The position numbers were made by a program, and so were the translations under genes. From Russula earlei (lineage: Eukaryota > Basidiomycota > Agaricomycetes > Russulales > Russulaceae), in NCBI GenBank assembly GCA_025769875.1, contig JAGFNK010001049.1, positions 1 through 15,703 on the forward strand: DNA of 15,703 bases, given 5' to 3'. Shown piece by piece: positions 1 to 8,084 of this stretch; the stretch's first letter is position 1, and every line of letters begins with the position of its first letter. The notes beneath the pieces are model-generated. The model searched no databases. It saw nothing but the letters and a program-made list of their open reading frames with translations, and was not told the DNA's origin.

Positions 1-1535
1 AGAGCGCGGATAGAATATTGGCGGTGATATGCCCAAGGCGTCGATGGAGCCGTGAGAATGTCCACCTGTTCTGTTGCCGCGTGCGCTTGTTGCGCCGCGT
101 GAGCCACTTTGTAAAGTCCGTTCGGGCTTGCGCTTATGCATCCCACCTCTTCCCTGCTCCCCTTTTTGATTTTGCATGCATTGTCTTTGAAGGAAACTGA
201 GTATCCCGAGCATGCAATGCGGCTGATTGACACAATGGTGAGTGCCAAATCCGGCGCATGGAGGGCATTGCATAATGTAACAGGCGTGGTCGATGACCTG
301 TTTGGTACATCAATTTGCAGGTTGCCTGTTCCTATCGCGTAGAAGACATGATTATTGGCTGCGCTAATGGGTCTGGGTGGTATGGGCCGATAAGTGGCGA
401 AACGATGACAGAAGGGTGACATATGGGTAGAGGCGCCTGAGTCATAGAGCTTGGCCTCGTGCTTGGTGCGTGTGTCGCCTGCTGAAGCTGCTGATAAGTC
501 TTCAGTTTTTCGGGGCGGCAGCCCTTCGCTTTGGATTGCCCCATCCCCTTCTTGTCCATCCTCCTCTACAACGGCCCACGCTTCCTCCATGTCCGTTGTA
601 TGTTTGGCATCACGCTGGTTGCGGCTGCGACCATCGCAGTCCTCACGCGCCGGTAGATCTTGAAGACAATCGGTTTGATTTTCTTCGTTACACTTGATGG
701 CCGCCCAGGCCTCTGTGTCTTCATTTTTCTCGGTCGCTCCGGCAGCGCCGTCCGTCGACTGGGCTTTCTTTTTTGGTCCTTGTCCTTCTTTGCCACCGCC
801 CTTGGCCCAGCAGTCAGCTTTGACGTGCCCTTTTTTGTGGCAGTTGTAACATTCGATATCACGTTTATTTTTCTTCTTTTGGGATTGTGCGGTGAACGCA
901 TTGTCACCTTCGGCCTTGCCCTTTCTCAGTGCACATTTGTCGTACTCGTCCGTGATGAGGCGAACGACAGACGTGGTGGTGATGTCTTTGCCGGCGATGT
1001 CGGCGGCGGTTGAGATGGAGTTGAGGGCGCCGTCATACGATTCCGGTAATGACCCCATCACTATGTTAGCATAGTGTTTGTCACTGACACTTTCACCCAT
1101 GGCAGCTAGCTGCTCGCGCATGTCAGCGAGCTTTTCGAAGTGCTCGCGCACGTTGTCATCTTCTCCACATCGGGTGTTCTGGAGCTTTCTTCCTAAGTCA
1201 ACAAGTAAGTTTCTAGATCTTCCTTCAAAGATCCCTTTTAATTTGTCCCACATGTCTTGCTCGCAGGTGCCATCCTTGATGCGGTTGAACACCGTATCAG
1301 GCACTGACGTCGCGACCATGTGCTTGACAATGGCCTCGTTTGAGGCCCAACGCGTCTCGGGTGTTACACCCCCAATACTCCTGGCGTTTTGGTACACCTG
1401 AGTAATTGACATGGAAGAGAGGTGGTCTTGCATGCCGCGGGCATTCAATGCCCACATCATCCGGTCATGGTAGGTGACCCAGTTCGAGCCGTCTGCTGTC
1501 AGCTTCGTAATCGTAGTCCTAAGGTCTTCGCTCAT
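1..1535 (-). CDS. Copia-D Gag-Pol polyprotein, N-terminal part (partial at left edge)
   Basis: The frame is open from the ATG at 1535-1533 to the left edge (about 511 codons) and has no in-frame stop, so it is a gene fragment lacking its C-terminus. Residues 1-200 form a copia-type Gag capsid region, with an early DGSNW motif near residue 16. A CCHC zinc knuckle follows at C229, C232, H237, C242 (CYNCHKKGHVKADC). The retropepsin motif LYDSGAS has its catalytic Asp at residue 365, at 441-443. Gag and protease share one frame, as in copia rather than Ty1. The ATG was chosen because it is the first one after the primer-binding site that opens this frame. Near 50-62 the frame shifts by one base: the conserved pre-integrase motif (LHRRLGHITANIL) is read at about 1-48 in a different frame. 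The 3' end of this CDS is therefore already damaged. Confidence 0.8.
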   Translation of the reverse strand, partial: MSEDLRTTITKLTADGSNWVTYHDRMMWALNARGMQDHLSSMSITQVYQNARSIGGVTPETRWASNEAIVKHMVATSVPDTVFNRIKDGTCEQDMWDKLKGIFEGRSRNLLVDLGRKLQNTRCGEDDNVREHFEKLADMREQLAAMGESVSDKHYANIVMGSLPESYDGALNSISTAADIAGKDITTTSVVRLITDEYDKCALRKGKAEGDNAFTAQSQKKKNKRDIECYNCHKKGHVKADCWAKGGGKEGQGPKKKAQSTDGAAGATEKNEDTEAWAAIKCNEENQTDCLQDLPAREDCDGRSRNQRDAKHTTDMEEAWAVVEEDGQEGDGAIQSEGLPPRKTEDLSAASAGDTRTKHEAKLYDSGASTHMSPFCHRFATYRPIPPRPISAANNHVFYAIGTGNLQIDVPNRSSTTPVTLCNALHAPDLALTIVSISRIACSGYSVSFKDNACKIKKGSREEVGCISASPNGLYKVAHAAQQAHAATEQVDILTAPSTPWAYHRQYSIRA

Positions 1536-1605
1536 GGTGCTTGGGTAACACAAGGTAAGTGCAAAGTGTTTTGAATGGGGTGCGTACTGATTTATTGGGC
1601 GTCTT

Positions 1606-1619
1606 CAGGGCCCATAACC
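1606..1619 (-). other. Primer-binding site of Copia-D (half initiator tRNA-Met type)
   Basis: The + strand reads CAGGGCCCATAACC, which has the sequence of the anticodon arm of eukaryotic initiator tRNA-Met (GGGCCCAUAACC, anticodon CAU). On the minus (sense) strand it is GGTTATGGGCCCTG, right after the presumed LTR end. Drosophila copia uses the same internal primer region. The ATG inside the site opens only a short upstream frame here, stopping after seven codons, before the Gag ATG about 70 nt downstream. Confidence 0.75.
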
Positions 1620-2279
1620 TAGTGAAGAAAGAGGGTGAAGGTCCGAGGGCGCGACAATCAGTATGTGCGAGCAGGAGCTGAAGGAAACATGCAGAGGCAT
1701 TTGGGATGGCAGGACGTGAGACTTGTGTCTCTCTCTCTCAATTTTTTGTGGCTCATTTTCTGAGCCTTTTTAAGTACATTCTGTGTGTATGATATTTGCA
1801 AATACTTGATCGTAAGTTTTATGAGACAGTAAGGAAAATTTCAAGGGTCAAGTAAATAGTATTGCCTTTGTGGCCTTTAGCCATGGCATCGAGCTTGCAT
1901 TTGGTGAGCTCCATGGTGTCCTCTGTTAGTTAGGACTTTCTTGCTGCAATCCATATCTGAGACAGTAAATCAGTTTTTGCCTTTTTGACTTTTAGCATGA
2001 GTGATCAGGAGCTGGTGGAACAGTCATGGGATTGAGGCTAAGATTCCTGAAACACATTAGACAAAGTCCCCCCACAAAGGGGGGGTCTCCAAAAATTTTG
2101 TCCCGGGCCCTTCTGAACCTGGAGGCAGAGCACATCGCACCACAAAGGCACTCCACGTGTTTTCACCTTTGGTGGAGCAAAATCCACCAATGAGTATATG
2201 TAAATGGTAAAGGAATGTGCTACTGACCTCAGTCTTGTATATGAAAGACTGAGGGAAAAAAGGAACAGTGGTATCAACA
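1620..2279 (-). repeat. Putative 5' LTR of Copia-D (outer boundary tentative)
   Basis: This non-coding block lies immediately upstream (minus sense) of the primer-binding site. The proposed start is TGTTGATACC, reading down from 2279, which fits the TGTT start of copia LTRs. The inner end reads TTCACTA rather than a canonical CA. Inside are a perfect 10-bp inverted repeat, CCTCAGTCTT/AAGACTGAGG (2227-2236 and 2245-2254), and a 6-bp stem GGCTCA/TGAGCC (1750-1755 and 1761-1766) beside an A-rich TACTTAAAAAGG promoter-like stretch on the minus strand. The second LTR copy is outside the window, so the length cannot be verified. Confidence 0.35.
2227..2254. repeat. Perfect 10-bp hairpin in the Copia-D LTR region
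   Basis: CCTCAGTCTT (2227-2236) and AAGACTGAGG (2245-2254) are exact reverse complements separated by an 8-nt A/T-rich loop. The hairpin sits about 25 bp inside the proposed outer LTR end, in the U3 part, where transcription-factor sites are expected. Its function is unknown. Confidence 0.6.
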
Positions 2280-3263
2280 CGGCGTTCTAACTATCCGGTC
2301 CGTTCAGGTCCGTTTCTCTGCCACGCAGGTGGCTGCGTTTCCAACATTGGTCATTGAGGAAAGTTACATAGCGCGTGTGGACGAGGCATATCCTTTGGAT
2401 TCTTTGACCCGCTCTTTCTGACCGTTGAGTGGTCTAAACTCTATAACGTGGGTGGCAGTCCGAAGTGCGAGCGTTGTGAACACAACTTACTGAAGGGCCT
2501 TTTACTCAACGAACAGGATTGAGGCTTGAGCATCTCACTCTTGTGTTTCTCCCACATGCCCATATCATGACGGTGAAAGAAAAAAGGCGTGATTGAATGA
2601 AACACTGTGCCCATATGCCAGGACAAGACGATTAGATGCGGAGCTGCGGCGCAGCGAGATAGGATAGGAAAGCGCCACGATTTGGAATCAACCGATGTTG
2701 TTGAGGGCGCATTGCAATGGCAGTGTCTGATGGCAACTTGTGCGCCATACATTATTATAGTACTGCAAGGTCTGGTTTTCCTGTGATAGCGAACAGACTT
2801 TCCCAGCTTCTAAGCGGTCTATGTGAACCACTCCACTTTCATGAGAGGTTCGAGTGGCTTTCATGAGCACGCCTGGAGATATCATTGCATAATGCATAAC
2901 TTACAATAATGCCCCATCACCATCACCACATCATGATGTATAGCCCTCCCTACTAGTATCCTGAACCAAGGTGGAGTTGCCACAGTATAAAGCTAATCCC
3001 TGCAGTTACAACCCACTCCAGCTGCGCTCCGACTCGTGTTTAAGCATTGACAGGTACCGGTTACCTGCAGTCTTTCTCAAATTTCTGCCCACTATCCCAA
3101 CTCTTTTCTTTCAAAAATCCATATTCCCGCGCATAAGTGCTGCCGATGCGCACCTCTTCTATTTTTGACATGTTTTGCCTCGCCGGTGGCATCGTTCCAT
3201 CGCTCGCACTTCCCTCTGACAATCTACCGACCTCTTCGAGATCAACTTCTCCCCTGAAGTTAA
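2280..3263. other. Stretch without a recognisable gene
   Basis: Only short frames are present. On the plus strand a frame entering from the LTR side is open to a TGA at about 2429 and contains FPTLVIEESYIARVDEAYPL. On the minus strand 2688-2897 contains SHESGVVHIDRLEAGKV. Both look more protein-like than random sequence and may be relics of disrupted genes, but I recognise no family and see no intact gene structure. No tRNA, repeat array or transposon end was found. Confidence 0.4.
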
Positions 3264-3503
3264 CTTTACTTCGCAGAAAAAACGGACCAATATTACGCCC
3301 TAATATGGAAGCCCTTTATTCGCGACGAGATGGGGGTTTATGCCAACATCGCACCGCACCTTCACTCAGCGTCTCCAGATGATATCTGGGCAGTCCACAG
3401 ACAAGTGGCAAAAATCGCTCCACGCCTATCACTCCATGACCATGCAATGTCTGTCCGAGCTAAAAGGAAAGCGCGGTACAAGCAGAACTACGAGAATGCT
3501 TGA
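3264..3503 (+). pseudogene. Orphan open frame, possible exon or relic of a host gene
   Basis: This is an open frame of 79 codons between TAA (3261-3263) and TGA (3501-3503) with no ATG near its start. The residues include YYALIWKPFIRDEMGVYANI and, downstream, DDIWAVHRQVAKIAPR followed by a basic tail. The segment TTAACTTTACTTCGCAG ending at 3276 resembles a fungal intron end (branch-like TTAAC, pyrimidines, CAG), so 3277 onward could be an internal exon. After the TGA the same frame stays open for about another 23 codons, as if a single stop interrupts a longer exon. I do not recognise the family. Compositional chance is a real alternative. Confidence 0.25.
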
Positions 3504-3723
3504 GTTCATGGGCTGGACAACTCCGTGATGGAAAATGTGCCATTGAGTGCATGGTCTCATGACTTGTGATGGACTCTATTTTCAGTAAGGCACATAGTTT
3601 AAAATGTATTTGCTTCATGTACTGTGGGTGATTGGGAACTTGGCGCCCCCAGCTGAAATATTAAAAACCACTCCATGGACCTCAAGTTTTCTTTGCTAGA
3701 ATGACATTAATGGCACTCAATAG

Positions 3724-3748
3724 TACTGTACCAATTAAATCAATTTGT
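3724..3748 (+). repeat. Left terminal inverted repeat
   Basis: The 25 bp beginning TACTGTACCAATTAAATC match the reverse complement of 4729-4753 without a mismatch. Confidence 0.85.
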
Positions 3749-3755
3749 CACCCTG

Positions 3756-3769
3756 TGTGACCTGTGACC
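3756..3769 (+). repeat. Subterminal direct repeat, left copy
   Basis: TGTGACCTGTGACC is a doubled heptamer. The same 14-mer recurs at 4714-4727 in the same orientation, and further single TGTGACC or TGTGACA copies lie near both ends. These are possible transposase-binding sites. Confidence 0.6.
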
Positions 3770-4098
3770 TCCCTGACAAAATAATGGTTTCGTCAGGTAT
3801 TTTGTTGTGACCTGCAAAAAAATTTCGTCAGGGTTACAAAATTTGGAATTTTGCATAATTTCAATGCGTCATGATGCTGTACTGTAGCGAGTCCGGGGAT
3901 GTGCAAATCATGATGCTGACCGGTCCAAGCAGAAAGAGGAGAGAAGGGGAGGGGAGGAGGAGCAAGTGGTTCGTGCAACTATTGAGGCTTCTTGCTTTTC
4001 TCAGGCAGGGGTGATAGGGTCGCAAAGAGGGATTCTTATTCACTGCGCTACTACAGAGTAGCTAGGGTGTTTATGTATAGGACAGTACAAAGGAGAAT

Positions 4099-4452
4099 AT
4101 GAAAGGAATCAGAGGACCATGAAAGGGAGGGAGAGCCATGAAAGGGAATTGAGACTGGTTGAGGTGGTTGAGGAGGTCATGAAAGGCTTTGAGATGTGAA
4201 CACGTTGAGTGTGCTGGGGCATGGCATGCACGCGTGGTTGGTGGTGAGGACTGGGCAATATGGTCGAGGTCTTGACGTCAGGTGTGAGGTCGTCAGCATG
4301 TGGTCAGTGGCGAATGGCCTGGAATTGAGTCTTGCAGGCATGTGGCATATGCATGGTCGGTGGCAAGGGCTTGATGTTGGGCGCGAGGGAGGTGGCTTGC
4401 ACGTGCGGTTGGTGGCAAGGGGTGGGCAAGCTGAGGCAAAGGAGAGGAGGTG
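4099..4452. repeat. Degenerate short tandem repeats inside the TIR element
   Basis: Four ATGAAAGG copies begin at 4099, 4119, 4138 and 4179. They are followed by four degenerate units of about 42-72 bp beginning GCATG or GCTTG at 4224, 4296, 4338 and 4395. These share a core resembling GCATGTGGTCGGTGGCAAGG. The array explains the long but meaningless open frames on both strands here. Confidence 0.5.
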
Positions 4453-4713
4453 TCACGTCGTGTCGCATCGCATTTCCGCATGTGGTTCTGTGGCCTGCCA
4501 TTCTGCAATCCTTGCACATCTGTTGCCATGATGATGCTGATGGATTGGACATGGAATGATTATAAAATAGTACTATCTATTCCAATGGAGACTTTTGTCA
4601 TCAGAAAATGCCCTTGAGCAATTTTTAGGACTTTTTGAAAGCATTTTTGTGACCAAAATATGGTTTCATCACTTGGCTCTGGGACCTGTGACATTTGTGA
4701 CATTTTGTAAGCC

Positions 4714-4727
4714 TGTGACCTGTGACC
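4714..4727 (+). repeat. Subterminal direct repeat, right copy
   Basis: TGTGACCTGTGACC, identical and in direct orientation to 3756-3769, lies just inside the right TIR. Confidence 0.6.
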
Positions 4728-4728
4728 A

Positions 4729-4753
4729 ACAAATTGATTTAATTGGTACAGTA
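4729..4753 (-). repeat. Right terminal inverted repeat
   Basis: Exact reverse complement of 3724-3748. Similarity stops immediately outside both ends, which marks the element boundary. Confidence 0.85.
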
Positions 4754-4877
4754 TACTACAAAGTTTTGAATGGAGCTGTTTAAGCAGATTACAGGGAAAA
4801 ATGAAATTGCTGAGCTGCTGAGTTCCTGATCACCAACAGTACATGTTCCATCTTTCAATCATGATTGCACCTTGAAC

Positions 4878-4905
4878 TTTTTTTTTTTTTGGAAAGTGCT
4901 TTATT
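4878..4905 (-). terminator. Polyadenylation signal and fossil poly(A) tail of Copia-C
   Basis: On the minus strand AATAAA (4905-4900) is followed after 9 nt by 13 consecutive A residues (4890-4878), after which unrelated sequence starts. A poly(A) tract in genomic DNA after a correctly spaced signal is the hallmark of a reverse-transcribed mRNA rather than of an ordinary LTR insertion, which carries a complete 3' LTR. Confidence 0.6.
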
Positions 4906-5230
4906 CAGAGTCATTTATGTACTTAGACTACCAGGATTAAACATTAGATAGCAGGAGAACACAGATTAGCCCTATTGTGGTGAAAGAATGCCAGGTATGG
5001 ACAATATGGGAGTGAGAATTGCTTCAATTTGTTGGACCCACATGAGGGCCATACCTTAAAGACAAGTACACTAGGAACTTTGTAATCATACACAGATGTA
5101 AATACCATAAGTAATTTTGATGATTCAATACATGACATCATAGCAAAATGGAACATACAGATTCATTGCAGATACAAAACCATATGTGCATGTGTGAAAC
5201 TGATAACAAAAACATACATTTTACATCACA
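4891..5230 (-). repeat. Partial 3' LTR (U3-R) of Copia-C ending at the poly(A) site
   Basis: The minus strand begins TGTGATGTAAAATG at 5230, directly after the purine tract GTGGGGG at the end of pol, the normal PPT/LTR junction. The sequence then runs about 340 nt, AT-rich, to an AATAAA and poly(A). No U5 or LTR end follows, so only the portion present at the 3' end of a transcript seems to be retained. Confidence 0.55.
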
Positions 5231-5478
5231 CCCCCACATGTGCAATGCAGACCAAGGGTTTGGACATGAGTCTTTACCTTCCATTTAGGCAAAGCCTTCA
5301 TCAAAATATCTGCAGGCATATCCTCAGATGGGCAGTATTTAAGGTTAGCATGTGACATGGGTACAGGTAACAGTTGATGTCTTTTTGCAAAAAGTGTCAT
5401 GCTCCTGAAAAGGCAAGTGCCCCACCAACTTGGCTCCTCAAGGCCAGCCCCATCAACTCTACAATTGTTTTTGAACAC
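5221..5478 (-). pseudogene. Copia-C: C-terminal end of copia RNase H, 5'-truncated
   Basis: The last ~41 residues (5346-5224) are typical of the C-terminus of copia Pol after the RNase H domain: KYCPSEDMPADILMKALPKW, then LGLHCTCGGVM and a TAA at 5223-5221. The motif corresponds to CPTDDMLADALTKAL in Copia-A. The preceding residues (about 5478-5347, with GLEEPSWWGTCLFRSM) do not resemble any copia domain, so the copia homology is truncated on its 5' side and fused to unrelated sequence. As in Copia-A, the stop codon lies a few bases inside the 3' LTR and the purine tract is translated as GGV. It is non-functional as pol. Confidence 0.65.
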
Positions 5479-5536
5479 AGATAATAATTACACATAATTC
5501 TTAAGTTTCATAATGATGTATTCAAGAGTTAAGTAC

Positions 5537-5560
5537 AAATAAATAAATAATAATAATAAA
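5537..5560. repeat. AAAT/AAT microsatellite
   Basis: Three AAAT units followed by about four AAT units. Confidence 0.75.
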
Positions 5561-5962
5561 ACCAAACTAAAAAAAAAACTATCATTAAAGGCTGAGAACA
5601 CATGCAGGGACATTCAGAATGATAGAAATCAGGTTCTATTATTATAGACTAGCCCACTCATAGGTACATGTTTACAGACCAAAGTCAAGTAGCTAAAAGA
5701 AAAGGAAAGAAAAAAAATAAAGAGCCTAGCCAGAGGTGGGTGAGCATGCATGAAGGCCATTGAAATGGCACAACATGTATTATGGGTGGGATGATGGAGG
5801 TGGGGTCAAGCATGTAAGATCACACATGTGGTGAGTGTGCAGGTGCTGGGGGAGCAGCTGTGGCATGTGGAGTGTGGTCTCTGCTATGTGTGCCATGATG
5901 ATTCAGATTCCAAGAGGTCCACCAGGGCAGTCCTACATACCCTAGACCAGAGGCAAGAACAT

Positions 5963-6008
5963 AAAAGGAAAGAAAAAGAAAGAAAAGAAGAAAGAAAAGA
6001 AGGGAAAA
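5963..6008 (+). repeat. Polypurine (A/G) tract, 46 nt
   Basis: The + strand is purine only over 46 nt, built from AAAGA/AAGAA words. Such tracts can form triplex DNA; here it most likely arose by slippage. Confidence 0.6.
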
Positions 6009-6052
6009 TGAAGGAAAGTACCTGAATGCCAGAATGGTGCTCAGTGACATCA

Positions 6053-6520
6053 AGGGCAGTGGCATTAGGTGGGACCATTTGGCCTTCATTTTGGGGTGCA
6101 CTGGTTTGTCAGAAGAATGTGCTTGCAAAGGCAATCATGATTGTGTGGTGTGTGCTGGCATGATGGAGGCAGTGAGGGAGTGGTGTTGGGTGGGGCCATT
6201 CTGCCTTCATGTGGTGTGTCAATTTGTTGGGAGGGCACACACAACATCACAGCATGCATTGAGGGTGAGATGGTGGGGGAGTGGCATTGGGTGAGACCAT
6301 TTGGCCAATGTGTGTGGTGGTTTGTTAGGAGAATGCATGTGTGATGGTGATTGCAGTCACATTCCAGTGGCATGTGTTGGCAGGATGATGGAGGCAGTGA
6401 GGGAGTGGTGTTGGTGGGGCTGTTCAACCTTTGTGTGGTGTGTTGATTGGTTGGGAGGGCATCCCTGTTATGATTGCAAGGGTGTGATGTCTGATGCTTG
6501 CAGGATGGCAGAGGTGCAAG
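6053..6520. repeat. Higher-order tandem repeat, ~224-bp dimer
   Basis: Related units begin at 6053, 6175, 6275 and 6400 with the core AGGGAGTGGTGTTGGGTGGG. The spacings are 122, 100 and 125 bp. Units 1 and 3 resemble each other (GGCATT..GTGGGACCATTTGGCC), as do units 2 and 4 (GATGGAGGCAGTGAGGGAGT and TTGGGAGGGCA). The true period is therefore a dimer of 222-225 bp, present about twice. A fifth partial unit may follow after about 6520. The G/T-rich composition keeps frames open on both strands, so the apparent proteins here are artefacts. Confidence 0.65.
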
Positions 6521-6560
6521 GGAGCAGGATGTGGCAGGTGGGCATCATCACAGTGGAGGA

Positions 6561-7319
6561 GTGCAGTGTGACGTTGACCCTCTGTTATGCCACAATTTCC
6601 ATTTTGAGTATGACAACTCCTGTTATCAAGTAATTTATTCTTATCATTAAATAGTTATATTGATTTTCTAAATTGTAAAGATGTTCAAGCACTGCTCTGC
6701 TGACAAAGTCCAACAGTCCAACTTTGGGTGTCACATTTTTGTGAAATTCCAAAGACTATGGGTAACACCATGACAATGTGGTGGGTATGCTCAGGTATGG
6801 GTACAGGATTCAGTTTGTTGTACCTGTGCAACACTGTACCCTTACTCATGGGTATATGGGTGTTGTACAGGTGTTGTGCAGACTATCTAATGCTTATATA
6901 TTCTAACTGAGAATTCATTGGAATCTATTATATTTGAATTTATAATTGACATTGAATGGTTGGTTATCAGTGACATGAGAAGATGCCCATGCTAGTCACT
7001 ACATGGCCCCCTCCACCATTTTGTTGAGATTATCATTAATTAGGTGTGTTACCACTACCCTGGGATGTTGTGATGTAATCACAGCCCAGATGCATTGACA
7101 TGTCAGTTACACAGACTGGGCAACACCAGGCTCAGGTGCATTGGCACACTGGATCATGCAGACTGGCTCAGCTCATATGCTGAGATCTGTGTTGGCTACA
7201 ATGATAAGTTGATTGATGACAATTGGTAGTTAATAATGACTGATCCTTGTATGATCCTTGTTACTGATTGATGGTAGCTACTTGCAGTGTACTTAGGGAT
7301 GCTCTGGAGTACTTAAGAG
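6561..7319. other. Non-coding spacer with imperfect hairpins
   Basis: No gene seen. GGGTACAG (6799-6806) is the reverse complement of CTGTACCC (6834-6841). A GTTGTACCTGTGCAACAC segment from about 6817 pairs with GTGTTGTACAGGT downstream at about 6850-6866 with one mismatch. A 9-bp direct repeat TGATCCTTG occurs twice near 7241-7260. The right end abuts the Copia-B LTR. Confidence 0.45.
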
Positions 7320-8053
7320 TGTCACATTTTGATAGATCACTTCAGTCTTGTCATACACAATACTAAAGTGAGTACTTGCTGTTTCCTATCTGATCTATCA
7401 CATCTAATCATGTGTTGTAGATATCATTTGATAGGTATTACTGAATTATGATCTTGTCTTACACAATACTTGAGGATCCTATCATTATCACATAACCTGC
7501 TGTCGTGCAGCATAGAGTGCAGCTAACAGGCCAAGCAACCCACCTTAGAGGTTGTGCTAAATGCTCAAGTGATATTGGGGTGTAGAGCAATATGTATACT
7601 TGTCCACATGTATGGTATTTATACCTCTATGACCCAGGGCTGTTCATAAGTCCAAAAGAGGTGAGTACAGGTGTCCACTATATTGTGCATTCACAGACGC
7701 ATGATGTGGAAACATTCCAGATGCTGCATAAGGCTGCATCTTGTGATAGATAGTGTAGTGTGTGTAACCCTAGTCCCATATGTGTATCTACTATTGTTCT
7801 ATCTAACACATAATATCTATGAGCAGATCTAGAACCTTGTATGTGTTAAATAAGTGACCTATTAGCACCCTTATGTCCACAGGACTCAAAGGGAACTGCA
7901 GAGGAGCAATTGAGACTAAGGTATACTACTGCTCCTCTGCCTGTAATATCGACCTGACTAAGCCATAAATTGATAATGGAACTATTATCTGGAGCATTGT
8001 GCTGACACCCCAGAGTGATATCTACACTGCATCAGTAATAAATCACAATGACA
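7320..8053 (-). repeat. 3' LTR of Copia-B (~734 bp)
   Basis: On the minus strand the LTR starts TGTCATTGTGATTT at 8053, immediately after the purine tract GGGGGAG, and is proposed to end in TGTGACA at 7320. The ends form a 5-bp TGTCA/TGACA inverted repeat. Near the inner end a block is duplicated (7328-7364 and 7427-7470, sharing TTTGATAG, CTTGTC and TACACAATACT). The PPT side is firm. The 7320 end is inferred from the terminal repeat. Confidence 0.6.
7614..7625 (-). promoter_or_regulatory. Candidate TATA box in the Copia-B LTR
   Basis: GGTATAAATACC on the minus strand is a near-palindromic TATA motif in the middle of the LTR, about 430 nt after its start, a plausible U3/R boundary. It is motif-based only. 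Confidence 0.35.
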
Positions 8054-8060
8054 CTCCCCC
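8054..8060 (-). other. Polypurine tract of Copia-B
   Basis: GGGGGAG on the minus strand directly precedes the LTR start TGTCA. The same heptamer sits at the LTR junction of Copia-A. Confidence 0.65.
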
Positions 8061-8084
8061 ATGTCAGTACAAGGCTCTGGTCAC

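Larger units (their letters stand above)
1..2279 (-). mobile_element. Copia-D: 5' part of a Ty1/copia retrotransposon, cut by the window edge
   Basis: Reading the minus strand from about 2279 leftwards there is a putative LTR, a primer-binding site, a short leader, and a single open frame with Gag, a zinc knuckle and an aspartic protease in copia order. Integrase, reverse transcriptase and RNase H should lie left of position 1. The other LTR and any target duplication are not visible. The element is distinct from the copy at 10026-15543: Gag and LTR differ, although the primer site is the same. The PBS-Gag-protease part is well supported; the outer boundary is uncertain. Confidence 0.8.
3724..4753. 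mobile_element. Non-autonomous TIR element, ~1.03 kb, transposase-less
   Basis: The two ends, 3724-3748 and 4729-4753, are perfect 25-bp inverted repeats. If the outermost TA on each side is a TA target duplication, the element proper is 3726-4751 with 23-bp TIRs beginning CTGTACCAATTAAATC, which would fit the Tc1/mariner/pogo superfamily. No transposase-like frame lies inside. The interior is G-rich on the + strand and holds short tandem repeats (4224-4452). Both subterminal regions carry the 14-mer TGTGACCTGTGACC in the same orientation, as expected for multiple transposase-binding sites. The superfamily assignment is an inference from the TA alone. Confidence 0.7.
5479..6052. other. AT-rich and low-complexity spacer, no gene
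   Basis: Contains AAAT/AAT microsatellites at 5537-5560, several A-rich runs, and an uninterrupted 46-nt purine tract at 5963-6008. Open frames here are compositional. No domain or RNA gene was recognised. Confidence 0.6.

Noticed and set aside
660..1401. Plus-strand open frames of 100+ codons (660-1013, 1078-1401)
   Set aside because: They lie antisense to the Copia-D Gag frame, which has a zinc knuckle and protease motif, and have no recognisable domain.
2068..2085. C6/G7 hairpin (CCCCCC..GGGGGGG) as an LTR end or terminator
   Set aside because: The flanks do not extend the pairing and no LTR terminus sits there. It is too simple to interpret.
2441..2752. 103-codon minus-strand frame as a gene
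   Set aside because: No domain, no start context or intron signals; an overlapping frame at 2688-2897 looks equally plausible, so neither is supported.
6053..6520. CRISPR-like array
   Set aside because: Units are long, degenerate and contiguous, without constant repeats and unique spacers, and the context is eukaryotic.
5820..6633. Cys/His-rich proteins suggested by frames on both strands
   Set aside because: They coincide with the ~224-bp G/T-rich tandem repeat, whose composition alone removes stops. The Cys/His spacing follows the DNA repeat, not a metal-binding motif.
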